A stretch of DNA of 22,810 nucleotides, taken from positions 1 through 22,810 of the forward strand of contig JACKDR010000049.1 of the NCBI GenBank assembly GCA_020633495.1. Reading direction: 5' to 3'. Below are positions 11,945-21,922 of the stretch, one piece after another (the stretch's first letter is position 1; the number at the start of each line of letters is the position of its first letter). The position numbers and the translations under genes were made by a program. The DNA is from Kofleriaceae bacterium. GTDB taxonomy: Bacteria > Myxococcota_A > Polyangia > Haliangiales > Haliangiaceae. The notes beneath the pieces are model-generated. The model was not told the origin of the DNA. It was given only the letters and a program-made list of their open reading frames with translations, and did no database searches.

Positions 11945-12005
11945 CCACCGGCGCGGCGGCGGCGACGGGGGCGCCCCGCGGCGCGCCTCGCCGCGCGAGG
12001 CATGG

Positions 12006-12011
12006 TACCAA
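12006..12011 (+). promoter_or_regulatory. Possible -10 box of the RidA gene
   Basis: TACCAA ends seven bases before ATG 12019, with no Shine-Dalgarno in between. It probably drives RidA and the acetyl-CoA synthetase behind it. Confidence 0.3.
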
Positions 12012-12018
12012 CGTCGCC

Positions 12019-12408
12019 ATGCGTACCGCGATCCGCACGCCCTCCGCGCCCGCGGCGATCGGGCCCTACTCGCAGGCGGTGACCGTCGCCGTCGGCGACC
12101 GCACCATGGTGTTCTGCTCGGGCCAGATCGCCCTCGATCCGGCGACCGGCCAGATCGTCGAGGGCGACGTCGCCGTCCAGACCCGTCGCGTCCTCGACAA
12201 CCTGGCCGCCGTCCTCGGCGCCGCCGGCGCCGACTGGCCCCACGTCGTCAAGACGACGATCTTCCTCGCCGACCTCGGCGACTTCGGCGTCGTCAACGAG
12301 ATCTACGGCGAGCGGTTCCCGACCGCGCCGCCGGCGCGCTCGACGGTCCAGGCGGCGCGCCTGCCGCGCGACGTCAAGGTCGAGATCGAGGCGATCGCGA
12401 TCGTCTAG
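12019..12408 (+). CDS. ridA: RidA/YjgF-family enamine/imine deaminase
   Basis: The 129-residue protein is full length for the family. RidA hydrolyses reactive 2-aminoacrylate and related enamines released by PLP enzymes such as threonine dehydratase, protecting other PLP enzymes; it acts as a cytoplasmic trimer. Diagnostic segments are GPYSQAV (15-21), CSGQIALDP (33-41), RRVLDNLAAVL (56-66), and PARSTVQAARLPRDVKVEIEA. In the last of these R107 corresponds to the catalytic Arg (E. coli R105) and E122 to the acidic partner. ATG 12019 is the only good start. The next gene begins 47 bases later on the same strand and may be co-transcribed. Confidence 0.93.
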   Translation: MRTAIRTPSAPAAIGPYSQAVTVAVGDRTMVFCSGQIALDPATGQIVEGDVAVQTRRVLDNLAAVLGAAGADWPHVVKTTIFLADLGDFGVVNEIYGERFPTAPPARSTVQAARLPRDVKVEIEAIAIV

Positions 12409-12455
12409 CCGCCCCCGCCACCCCGCTGACGCCCAGCCCGCACCCGGAGGACCTC

Positions 12456-14426
<1,971 letters not shown>

Positions 14427-14455
14427 CGGCGCTGGCGCCGCGGCGGGTCGCCTCG

Positions 14456-14461
14456 TAGACT
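14456..14461 (+). promoter_or_regulatory. Possible -10 box of the 14471 gene
   Basis: TAGACT matches four of six -10 positions and ends nine bases before ATG 14471. No Shine-Dalgarno is present, so the transcript may be leaderless. Confidence 0.35.
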
Positions 14462-14470
14462 CGCCGCGAC

Positions 14471-15886
14471 ATGGCGCAGGCGCAGCCCGGCGGGAAGGGG
14501 ACGACGACGGTGGCCGCACCGGCGCGCCACCGGTGGCGGAGCGCCCTGGCCCTCGCCGGGCTGGGCGCCGTGATGTTCCTGGTGCCGTCGGCGTACGCGA
14601 TCCACCGCGGCCTGCCGCCGTGGGCCGCGGCGATCGTCGGCGCGCTGGTGTTCCCGGTGGCGCCGGTGGCGTGGCACGTCACGCGCGAGCGCGCGCTGCG
14701 GCGCGACGGCCGCCGCCGCCAGCTCACCGGCGGCGATCGGTTCTGGTTCCGCCTGGTCGTCGTCGGGGTCGCGTCGATCGGGCTGCTGGTGGCGCTGGCG
14801 GGGCGCGACGTGTGGACCGCGGTCAAGCGTCACCCGACCTGGTGGCTGCACTGGACCGCGCCGCCGCCGCCGCGGCCGCCGGTGCGCGACGCCCGGCTGC
14901 TCGACGTCGTGCCCGACGACGCGGTGGTGCTGGTGTGGTCGCGCGGCGCCGCGTACCAGCGCGCGGTGGCGGCCGGCGATCGCGCCGCCGCCGCGGCGGC
15001 CGCCGACGGCGAGGCGATCGCGGCGCTGGGCGCGGGCCGCCTGATGGTGGCGCTGCACGACGCCGCCGACACCCTCGACCACATGCGCCTCGACGACCTG
15101 GCGACCCTGGCCCGTCGCGGCGGCGTCGTCGCCGGCGGTGGCCTGGCCACCCGCCGCCCGTCGCCCGAGCTCCTGGTCGGCGTCACCGACGCCTGGGCGG
15201 CCGCGGTCGACGCCCGGCTGGCGGGGCAGGGGCGGCGGCCCGCGGCGCTGATCGCGCTGCTGGCCCGGGCCCCGCGCGACGCAGTGGCGGCGCTGGCGGC
15301 GCGGCCGGCAGGCGCGGCCGGCGTCGCCGAGGCGGTGGCGTGGCTGCGGGTGTCGCCGCGCGGCGTCGTGGTCGACGCCACGCTCCGCGCCGTCGACGCC
15401 CGCGCCGGCGCCGGGCTGCGAGCCCAGGTCGTGCAGCTCGCGACCTGGCTGCGCGCCCTGGTCCCGGCGGGCTGCCACGCCGAGGGGCTGGCGCTGCTCG
15501 ACGCGGTGCGGGTCGACGGCGCCGGGCGCGACGTGCGCATCACCGCGCGGGTGCCGGCGGCCGCGCTGCCCGCGCTGTTGACCTGCATCGTGCCCGCGAC
15601 GGCGCGGCCGCCGGCGCCGGCGTCAGGGCCGGCCGCGACGCCGCCGGCCCCGGGCCCGGACGCCGGCGTGGTGGCCCGGGCGACGCGACGGCCGAGGCCG
15701 CCCCGCCGAGGCCGTGCCCGCCGAGGCCGCACCCGCCGAGGCCGTGCCCGCCGAGGCCGCACCCGCCGAGGCCGTGCCCGCCGAGGCCGCGCCCGCCGAG
15801 GCCGTGCCGGCCGAGGCCGTGCCGGCGGAGGCCGCGCCCGCCGCGCCCAGGGCGACGCGGGCGCCGCCACGCCGCCCGCGCCGTAG
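14471..15886 (+). CDS. Three-helix membrane protein with Ala-rich domain and PAEA-repeat tail
   Basis: ATG 14471 gives 471 residues in the printed frame. Three hydrophobic helices lie at about 24-44, 50-70 and 92-111. Arg-rich flanks (RHRWR before the first; TRERALRRDGRRR after the second) put the N-terminus inside and the large C-terminal part outside. Residues about 135-390 form an Ala-rich domain starting LLDVVPDDAVVLVWSRG, loosely like DUF3352-type extracytoplasmic domains (uncertain). After about residue 400 the printed frame turns into Arg repeats, while another frame reads nine PAEA(V/A) units. Single missing C bases at the ccc near 15675, the cccc at 15701-15704 and the ccc near 15847 would restore one continuous protein ending GDAGAATPPAP at the TAG 15884-15886. 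No function is known. Confidence 0.75.
   Translation: MAQAQPGGKGTTTVAAPARHRWRSALALAGLGAVMFLVPSAYAIHRGLPPWAAAIVGALVFPVAPVAWHVTRERALRRDGRRRQLTGGDRFWFRLVVVGVASIGLLVALAGRDVWTAVKRHPTWWLHWTAPPPPRPPVRDARLLDVVPDDAVVLVWSRGAAYQRAVAAGDRAAAAAAADGEAIAALGAGRLMVALHDAADTLDHMRLDDLATLARRGGVVAGGGLATRRPSPELLVGVTDAWAAAVDARLAGQGRRPAALIALLARAPRDAVAALAARPAGAAGVAEAVAWLRVSPRGVVVDATLRAVDARAGAGLRAQVVQLATWLRALVPAGCHAEGLALLDAVRVDGAGRDVRITARVPAAALPALLTCIVPATARPPAPASGPAATPPAPGPDAGVVARATRRPRPPRRGRARRGRTRRGRARRGRTRRGRARRGRARRGRAGRGRAGGGRARRAQGDAGAATPPAP
15702..15836 (+). repeat. Nine-copy 15-base tandem repeat
   Basis: Nine head-to-tail copies of CCSGCSGAGGCCGYR (for example CCCGCCGAGGCCGTG) occupy 135 bases and encode P-A-E-A-(V/A) in the frame of position 15702. 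The first seven copies mostly alternate GTG and GCA/GCG as last codon, which suggests growth by duplication of a 30-base double unit. A partial earlier copy near 15687-15701 is out of phase by exactly one base. Confidence 0.9.
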
Positions 15887-15904
15887 CAGGCCGCCGCTGG
15901 CGGG

Positions 15905-17842
15905 CTACTCGGCGTCGTCGCTGCCGCGCTCGTCGTCGGCGCTGTCGGCGTCGCCGCCGACGGCCTCGGGATCGCGATCTCCGGCGGGCTCCTCGTCGAG
16001 CTCGGGCGGGTAGGTGCCGTGGTCCTCGGCCACGACCGCCGCGTCGGGCGCGGTCTCGTCGGTGACGAGCTCCGCCGGCGCCGGCGCCGGGAGGTGCTCG
16101 AGGTAGTCGCACAGCAGCGCGACCAGCTGCTCGTGGCCCTCGCGGACCCGGTGCTTCCAGCTCGGCTTGTGGCCGTTGGTGACGATCGAGAACACGACCT
16201 GCCGACCGTTGTCGGCCTCGAGCAGCCCCGACAGCGCGATCACGCGGTTCAGCGTGCCCGACTTGCCGATGACGTGGCCCTTGAGGTGCTTGCCGCGGAA
16301 GCGGCGGCGCAGCGTGCCGTCGACGCCGCCGACCGCGAGCGAGTCGTGGTACGCGGCGTGGACGTCCTCGGGGTCGACGCCGTCGGCGGGGCCGTCGGCG
16401 TCGTCGTCGCGCAGGCCCAGGCCGGCGCGCAGCACCGCGACCAGCTGGCGCGCCGACAGCTCGGTCTTGTAGGACAGGCCGGAGCCGGTGTCGATCACGA
16501 GGTCGTCGCGCGACAGCCCGGTGGTGCGGCCCAGCCACGCGTACATCGCGTCGATCGCCTTGGCCATCGACGGCTCGCCGCCGTACTTGTGGGCGGCGGC
16601 GGTGACGACCATGCGGTCGGCCAGCCAGTTGATCGAGCGCTTGTTGACCCGCGCGATGATCGTGCCCGCCGGATCCGAGAGGTGCTCGGCCAGCGGCATC
16701 GGCAGGTAGCCGTCGGCCACGCCGCCGCGGACGAAGTCGCCGAGCGCGCCGACCCGGACGTCGCCCATGACCTCGATGCCGAGGTCGCGCAGCGCCGCCC
16801 GCAGCAGGTGCGCGGTGTGCTGCGCGCGCTCCTTGATGAAGATGTCGCGGGTCAGGCGGCGGCCGCGGCCGATCGTGCCGGCGACGGTGAGCTTGAGCCG
16901 CTCGTGGCCGCCCTCGTCGGTGTAGACCTCGCTGGTCACGGTCAGCTTGCCGGCCGGCTTGCGCTTGGCCGCGGTGGTCGCGGTGACCTCGACCTCGATG
17001 AACTCCGACGGCGTCGACACCTTCGCGGTCGGGTGCTCGCCGGGGGCGCCGGCGACCACCGTGACCTCGCCCCAGGTGCGGTACATGCCGTCGCGGGTCG
17101 GGATCGGGCCGACGACGACGTCGCCCTCGAGGCGGGTGACGCCGAGCGCGGCCAGCTGCCGGGCCAGGTCCGCGAGGCCGGCCTTGCCCAGCGTCGGGTC
17201 GTAGCTGCCGAGCAGGTAGAGGTCGTGATCGATGACGCCGGCGTCGTCGGGCGGCGCGCCGATCAGCCGCGTCGGGTAGCGGTAGTCGGGGCCGAGGATG
17301 TCGAGCGCGGTGGCGCTCGAGATCAGCTTGACGTTCGACGCCGGGTTGAGCGGATCGTCGGGGTAGACCGAGAACAGCGGCTTGCCGGTGGCGGCGTCCG
17401 CGACGTAGAGCGAGGTCGTGCCGTCGCGCAGCTTGGTGTGCAGCAGCTTCTCGATCTGGTCGGCGGTCTGCTCGGCGGCGGTGAGCTTGCCGCTGTCGGC
17501 GCGGCGCTCGCCGGCCCGCTCCTCGCGCAGCGCGAAGGTCGAGACCTTGGCCTTGGCGGCGAGCTTGGCGGGATCGACGACGCCGCGATCGGGGCGGCCC
17601 TTGGGCGGCGCCGGGGTCTGGCCCTTGCGCTTCTGGCGGGCGCCGGTCGACAGCTTGGCCTTGCGCGCGGGCCGCTTGGCGCCGGGGCGCGCGGCGGTGG
17701 TCGCGGCGGCGGCGGGCGCCGGGCGCGACGCCGGGCCGGCGGGGCCGGGGCCGGCCATCGTGACCGGGGCGGCCACCGCGAGCACCATCAGCGCCGGCAG
17801 CAGCCGGGCGACGAGCCGCCGCAGGCCGGCGCCGCGGCTCAC
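15905..17842 (-). CDS. dacB: D-alanyl-D-alanine carboxypeptidase/endopeptidase, PBP4 (S13) family
   Basis: This 645-residue protein of peptidase family S13 trims or cleaves peptidoglycan cross-links in the periplasm. GTG 17842 starts a signal peptide (LLPALMVLAVAAPVTMA, cleavage near 30), followed by a Pro/Ala/Lys-rich linker to about 120. The three penicillin-binding motifs are present: SNVK (S169, the nucleophile, and K172), SIN (403-405, where many relatives have SDN or SSN) and KSGT (527-530). The stretch between the first and second motifs is long, as is usual for PBP4. After about 585 an acidic, Asp/Glu-rich tail of some 60 residues extends beyond the family norm. The start overlaps the stop of the Smr gene by four bases (GTGA), so the two are coupled. 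Confidence 0.93.
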   Translation of the reverse strand: MSRGAGLRRLVARLLPALMVLAVAAPVTMAGPGPAGPASRPAPAAAATTAARPGAKRPARKAKLSTGARQKRKGQTPAPPKGRPDRGVVDPAKLAAKAKVSTFALREERAGERRADSGKLTAAEQTADQIEKLLHTKLRDGTTSLYVADAATGKPLFSVYPDDPLNPASNVKLISSATALDILGPDYRYPTRLIGAPPDDAGVIDHDLYLLGSYDPTLGKAGLADLARQLAALGVTRLEGDVVVGPIPTRDGMYRTWGEVTVVAGAPGEHPTAKVSTPSEFIEVEVTATTAAKRKPAGKLTVTSEVYTDEGGHERLKLTVAGTIGRGRRLTRDIFIKERAQHTAHLLRAALRDLGIEVMGDVRVGALGDFVRGGVADGYLPMPLAEHLSDPAGTIIARVNKRSINWLADRMVVTAAAHKYGGEPSMAKAIDAMYAWLGRTTGLSRDDLVIDTGSGLSYKTELSARQLVAVLRAGLGLRDDDADGPADGVDPEDVHAAYHDSLAVGGVDGTLRRRFRGKHLKGHVIGKSGTLNRVIALSGLLEADNGRQVVFSIVTNGHKPSWKHRVREGHEQLVALLCDYLEHLPAPAPAELVTDETAPDAAVVAEDHGTYPPELDEEPAGDRDPEAVGGDADSADDERGSDDAE

Positions 17843-18381
17843 CCGCGCACCATCACGTAGGTGGCTCCGGTGCCGCCATCGCCGGGCGCGGCGGTGGCGA
17901 AGGCGTGGACGTAGCCGGACAGCGGCCCGACCAGCTCGGCGAGGACCAGATCGCGCAGCACCGCGACGCCGTCGGAGTGCAGGCCGCGGCCGTGGACGAT
18001 CAGGACGCAGCGGCGGCGATGGGTCGCGGCGTCGCCGAGAAACCGGCGCAGGTCGCCGACCGCGGCGGCGGCGGTGCGGCCGTGCAGGTCGAGCGTGCCC
18101 TCGGGGCGGATGCGTCCGCCGCGCAGCTCGGCGACCTGGGCGCGGTTGACGCCGGGCGCGCGGGCCGACACCGCATCGCCGTGGCCGTCGATCGTGAGCG
18201 ACACCGGGCTCGGCAGCGTCGGCGTCGCCACCGGGCGCGGCGGCGGCGGGGTGATGCGCACGCGATCGCGGTCGCGGCCCGGCAGGGGCACGGCGTCACC
18301 GATGGCCTCGAGGAACAGCTGTTGCTCCTCGGGAGAGACCGCCGGGCGATGGGGCCTCGGCTGTTTCTGACTGCGCCCCAT
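17839..18381 (-). CDS. Smr-domain protein
   Basis: The 180-residue protein has a Pro-rich N-terminal half of unclear function and a C-terminal Smr domain (about 95-180), the fold of the MutS2 and bacterial SmrA/SmrB endonuclease tail. The domain shows LDLHG (97-101), IVHGRGLHSDG (128-138) and GGTGATYVMVR near the end, all standard Smr motifs. Smr proteins bind or cut nucleic acid; SmrB in E. coli cleaves mRNA at collided ribosomes, but this copy could act on DNA or RNA. ATG 18381 is supported by a promoter eight bases upstream. Its stop overlaps the DacB start. No functional link between the two is evident, so co-expression may be incidental. Confidence 0.92.
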   Translation of the reverse strand: MGRSQKQPRPHRPAVSPEEQQLFLEAIGDAVPLPGRDRDRVRITPPPPRPVATPTLPSPVSLTIDGHGDAVSARAPGVNRAQVAELRGGRIRPEGTLDLHGRTAAAAVGDLRRFLGDAATHRRRCVLIVHGRGLHSDGVAVLRDLVLAELVGPLSGYVHAFATAAPGDGGTGATYVMVRG

Positions 18382-18389
18382 ACCTATAC

Positions 18390-18418
18390 TGTCTAACGTC
18401 CACCGACGCGTGTGTCCA
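18390..18418 (-). promoter_or_regulatory. Promoter of the Smr-DacB operon
   Basis: On the reverse strand TGGACA (18413-18418, five of six -35 positions) is followed by 17 bases and TAGACA (18390-18395). The box ends eight bases before ATG 18381, and no Shine-Dalgarno fits. This is the best-supported leaderless-type promoter in the window. Confidence 0.6.
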
Positions 18419-18543
18419 AGAAAGTGGTGAGGGCGACGGTGTGCGCCGCGCGACCACAGCGGCGCGACCTCGTCGTCGCGCCGTCGTCACCCGCCGCGAG
18501 GCGATGTGATCCAGCCCGTGGCGTGGCGCGGCGGCGACCTGGC

Positions 18544-18549
18544 TATGGT
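18544..18549 (+). promoter_or_regulatory. Possible -10 box of the LVIVD lipoprotein gene
   Basis: TATGGT matches four of six -10 positions and lies six bases before GTG 18556 and nine before GTG 18559. No -35 or ribosome-binding site is evident. It helps choose the start. Confidence 0.35.
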
Positions 18550-18555
18550 GCCCGC

Positions 18556-20163
18556 GTGGTGCTCCCCGCGCGCGGTCCCGTCGAGTCGTCGTCCCTGGAT
18601 CGCCGCCGCCGCGGGCGCCACGCCGCCGCCGCGCTCGCGGCCGTCGCCGCCCTGGGCCTGGCCGGCTGCGGCGACGACGGCGCGGCCGCCGACGCCGGCG
18701 CCGACGCGCTCGTCGATCTCGGCGCCTTCGACAGCCCCGACGACTTCCCGCGCGACGGCTGTGAGTCCGGGGCCTTCGCTGGTCTGGCCGCCGCCGACGT
18801 CGAGGGCATCTACCACCTCCAGATCGACCTCGAGGGCTACGTCTACGCCACCGCGGCGCGGGTCGACGACCTCGGCGGCGGCGCCGCCGGCGGCGTCATC
18901 TCGGGCCACGACGCCACCCGGGTCCTGGTCGGCGCCGACGACGTCCTGATCCGGTGGGCCGACGAGGTCGGCGGGATCCGGGCCCTCGACCTGTGCGCCC
19001 GGGATCCCGACGGCACGGTGCGCGGCCACTACGCCCGCTGCACCGCGTCGGGCTGCTACCAGGGCACCGCGACCGGCAAGGCGGTGGTCCGCCTGGCCGA
19101 GCCCGAGGCCGCCGGCATGACGCTGCGCGGCGAGTTCGCCGGTTCCCCCGGTGCGCCGTGGCCGGTCGACTTCGGCGCCACCGGCGTGTCGGTGAACGTG
19201 CGCGTGCTCGGCGACGTCGCCTACGTCGCGCGCTACCAGGACGGCCTGCGCATCGTCGACGTCGCCGATCCGGCCGCGATGACCGAGCTCGGCCACGTGC
19301 CGCTCGAGTACGCGGACGCCGGCGAGATCTGGAACGACGTCAAGGTCACCGAGGTCGCCGGCCGCCGCTACGCCCTGATGGCGTCGAACCTGGTCGGCGT
19401 CGTGGTCGTCGACGTCACGGACCCCGCGGCGGCGACGATCGTCGCCCACCTCGGCACCCGGCCGGCGCCCGGCGAGCCGATCAACGTCCACACGCTGTTC
19501 CTCGACGGCGGCAAGGCCTACCTCGCCAACACCAGCCTCGGGCTCGAGATCTGGGACCTCGCGGATCCTACCGCCCCGGTCAAGCTGGGCGGCTTCACCC
19601 ACCCTGGCGCGACCCCGTTCTCGTACCTGCACGACCTCTACGTCGCCGGCGACCGGGCGTACCTGAACTACTGGGATCTGGGCATGGCCATCGTCGACGT
19701 CGCCGACCCCGCGGCCACAGCGCTGGTCGGGTCGTTCGCCGACTATGGCCAGACCACCAGCCACTCGTGCTGGGTGACCCAGGTCGGGCCCCGCCGGATC
19801 GCGGTTCACGGCGACGAGCAGTGGGACGCCCACGTTCACATCGTCGACGTCACCGAGGGCACCGTCGCTTTCGGCAACGGCATCGGCGAGTGGCGGACCC
19901 GCCCGGAGGTCTCGGTCCACAACATCATGGCGGTCGGCGATCGCGCCTACATGGCGCACTACCAGGACGGCGTGCGGGTCCTGGACCTCTCGGACCCGAC
20001 GGCGCCGCGCGAGGTCGCCCACTTCGACACCTGGCCCGGCTACGATCGCGGCTATGGCTACAGCTTCTACGAGGGCGCGATCGGCATCGATCTTGATACG
20101 GACCGGGGACTCATCTATGTCGCCGATTCGCATCGCGGGTTGTTGGTCCTCCACCTTGAATGA
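18556..20163 (+). CDS. LVIVD-repeat surface lipoprotein
   Basis: The open frame extends upstream to 18412, but the protein there is Arg-rich nonsense. GTG 18556 (or GTG 18559) is preferred because it yields a lipoprotein signal with an Arg-rich n-region and the lipobox LAGC (Cys38 from 18556) and has a -10 box just upstream. After a low-complexity linker and an N-terminal domain, residues from about 210 on carry repeated LVIVD/YVTN-like propeller units: GLRIVDVADPAAMTELGHV, VVVVDVTDPAAATIVAHLG, LEIWDLADPTAPVKLGGF, MAIVDVADPAATALVGSF and VRVLDLSDPTAPREVAHF. Such propellers sit on the outer surface and bind partners, usually unknown. The length is 535 residues. A glucan phosphorylase gene follows 43 bases after its stop; a functional link is unproven. 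Confidence 0.9.
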   Translation: MVLPARGPVESSSLDRRRRGRHAAAALAAVAALGLAGCGDDGAAADAGADALVDLGAFDSPDDFPRDGCESGAFAGLAAADVEGIYHLQIDLEGYVYATAARVDDLGGGAAGGVISGHDATRVLVGADDVLIRWADEVGGIRALDLCARDPDGTVRGHYARCTASGCYQGTATGKAVVRLAEPEAAGMTLRGEFAGSPGAPWPVDFGATGVSVNVRVLGDVAYVARYQDGLRIVDVADPAAMTELGHVPLEYADAGEIWNDVKVTEVAGRRYALMASNLVGVVVVDVTDPAAATIVAHLGTRPAPGEPINVHTLFLDGGKAYLANTSLGLEIWDLADPTAPVKLGGFTHPGATPFSYLHDLYVAGDRAYLNYWDLGMAIVDVADPAATALVGSFADYGQTTSHSCWVTQVGPRRIAVHGDEQWDAHVHIVDVTEGTVAFGNGIGEWRTRPEVSVHNIMAVGDRAYMAHYQDGVRVLDLSDPTAPREVAHFDTWPGYDRGYGYSFYEGAIGIDLDTDRGLIYVADSHRGLLVLHLE

Positions 20164-20206
20164 CGCCGGGCCTGGCTGGCACTGTCCCCGGACGAGGTCC
20201 CTCTAG

Positions 20207-21901
20207 ATGACCGTGCCAGCGTCGACCAGCGACGCGCCGACCTTCGGTGCGTCACGCTATCCCCGCGTCGCCTACTTCTGCATGGAGTACGGGCTCGACG
20301 TTCGCTTCACCACCTACGCCGGTGGTCTCGGCATCCTCGCCGGCGACCACATGAAGTCGATCGGCGACCTGCACCTGCCGCTGGTCGGCCTCGGCCTGCT
20401 CTGGGACGAGGGCTACACCCAGCAGCGGATCGGCCACGACGGCCACCCCGAGGACCACTACCCCAAGACCGATCGGTCGCGGCTGTCGCCGGTGCCGGTG
20501 CGGATCGAGGTCACGGTCCGCGGCCGCAACGTGCCGTGCGTGGCGTGGAAGGTCGAGGACTACACCAAGGCCACGCTGTACCTGCTCGAGCCCGCGCTCG
20601 ACGACGATCGCTGGATCACGCGCCGGCTCTACGGCGGCGGCACCGAGGATCGCCTGGCCCAGGAGATCATCCTCGGGGTCGGCGGCGTGCGCCTGTTGCG
20701 CGCGCTCGGTCACGACGTCGACGTCTACCACTTCAACGAGGGCCACGCGGTCTTCGCCGGGCTCGAGCTGCTGCGCGAGAACCGCTTCGGCGGCACGACC
20801 ATCGCCGACCGGCTCCAGCACCTGCGGCCGCACGTCGTCTTCACGACCCACACCCCGGTGCCGGCGGGCAACGAGGTCCACTCGCTCGACGACATGCGGC
20901 GCCTCGACGCCGACCTCGGCTTCACCGACAGCGAGCTCACCGCGATCGGCGGCTCGCCGTTCTCGATGACGGTCGCCGGCCTGCGCATGTCGCACATGGC
21001 CAACGCGGTCGCCGAGCTGCACGGCCACACCGCGCGCGCGATGTGGAAGGACGTCGCCGGCGCCGCGCCCATCACCCACGTCACCAACGGCGTCCACGTG
21101 CCGACCTGGCAGGACGCCCGGGTCCGCGCCGCGCTGGTGGCCGAGAAGTCCGACGCCGAGCGCGACGCCGAGCTGTGGCGGGTCCACCAGGACATGAAGG
21201 CCGAGCTGGCCGCCGAGGTCGTGGCCCGCACCGGCGTCCACGTCCGCCTCGACCGGCTGCTGATCGGCTTCGCGCGGCGCGCGGCGTCGTACAAGCGCGC
21301 CGATCTGATCCTCGCCGACGAGCACCGGCTGGGCCGGCTGCTCCACGACGAGCGCATCCAGCTCATCTACAGCGGCAAGGCCCACCCCCGCGACGGCGCC
21401 GGCAAGGCGCTGGTGTCGCGGCTGGTGGCGGCGTCGCGGCGCTGGCCCGGCAAGGTCATCTTCGTCGAGAACTACGACATGACCCTGGGCGCGCTCTTGA
21501 CCCGCGGCTGCGACGTCTGGCTCAACAACCCGCGGCGGCCGCTCGAGGCGTCGGGGACGTCGGGCATGAAGGCGGCGATGAACGGGGTGCTCAACCTCAG
21601 CATCCTCGACGGCTGGTGGCCCGAGGGCTGCCACCACGGCGAGACCGGCTGGAAGATCGGCGACCCCGACGCCGCCGACGACGCGGTCTCGACCTACGAC
21701 GGCACCGATCCGGCGCCGTCGGACGATCGCGATCGCAACCGCCTGTACGACACGCTCGAGCGCGAGGTCATGCCGGTCTACTACGACGACCGCGGTCGCT
21801 GGCTGCACATGATGAAGGCCAGCATCGCGATGTCGCAGTGGCGGTTCTCCTCGGACCGGATGGTCCAGGAGTACTTCGCGCGGATGTACCGGCCGAGCTA
21901 G
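20207..21901 (+). CDS. glgP: Alpha-glucan (glycogen) phosphorylase, short form
   Basis: The 564-residue enzyme of glycosyltransferase family GT35 releases glucose 1-phosphate from glycogen or maltodextrin using PLP and phosphate. It belongs to the short, non-regulated bacterial/archaeal type: it begins almost directly at the catalytic core (YFCMEYGLDVRFTTYAGGLG, about 23-42), and lacks the N-terminal control region of animal enzymes. Key segments are HFNEGHAVF (175-183), FTTHTPVPAG (212-221), VTNGVH (292-297), FARRAASYKRA (355-365, phosphate/substrate site) and EASGTSGMKAAMNG (447-460, where K455 binds PLP). ATG 20207 has GAGG at 20194-20197. It may share a transcript with the LVIVD gene 43 bases upstream. 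It converges on the reverse gene at the right edge, 19 bases apart. Confidence 0.95.
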   Translation: MTVPASTSDAPTFGASRYPRVAYFCMEYGLDVRFTTYAGGLGILAGDHMKSIGDLHLPLVGLGLLWDEGYTQQRIGHDGHPEDHYPKTDRSRLSPVPVRIEVTVRGRNVPCVAWKVEDYTKATLYLLEPALDDDRWITRRLYGGGTEDRLAQEIILGVGGVRLLRALGHDVDVYHFNEGHAVFAGLELLRENRFGGTTIADRLQHLRPHVVFTTHTPVPAGNEVHSLDDMRRLDADLGFTDSELTAIGGSPFSMTVAGLRMSHMANAVAELHGHTARAMWKDVAGAAPITHVTNGVHVPTWQDARVRAALVAEKSDAERDAELWRVHQDMKAELAAEVVARTGVHVRLDRLLIGFARRAASYKRADLILADEHRLGRLLHDERIQLIYSGKAHPRDGAGKALVSRLVAASRRWPGKVIFVENYDMTLGALLTRGCDVWLNNPRRPLEASGTSGMKAAMNGVLNLSILDGWWPEGCHHGETGWKIGDPDAADDAVSTYDGTDPAPSDDRDRNRLYDTLEREVMPVYYDDRGRWLHMMKASIAMSQWRFSSDRMVQEYFARMYRPS

Positions 21902-21903
21902 CC

Positions 21904-21922
21904 AGCGCGCGACCCACGCGCT
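21904..21922. terminator. Small hairpin between convergent genes
   Basis: AGCGCG (21904-21909) and CGCGCT (21917-21922) form a 6-base stem with a 7-base loop. It sits right after the phosphorylase stop and touches the stop of the reverse gene. There is no T-run, so activity as a bidirectional terminator is doubtful. Confidence 0.25.

Noticed and set aside
15702..15836. CRISPR-like array at the 15-base repeats
   Set aside because: Units are directly contiguous with no spacers and encode PAEA in frame; it is a coding minisatellite.
15887..16013. Extension of the PAEA-repeat protein in its repeat frame to 16013
   Set aside because: It would run over 100 bases into the convergent dacB gene with Ser/Arg-rich text; return to the original frame gives a natural stop at 15886.
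16019..17860. 613-residue forward open frame opposite dacB
   Set aside because: Shadow of the S13 gene, which has all three catalytic motifs on the reverse strand.
18412..18555. ATG 18412 as start of the LVIVD lipoprotein
   Set aside because: The 48 extra residues are Arg-rich with no protein character, and they would bury the lipoprotein signal; GTG 18556/18559 fits the signal and the -10 box.
20177..20192. Sigma-54-like promoter (TGGCAC) before the phosphorylase
   Set aside because: The -12 element (TTGC) is missing at the required spacing.
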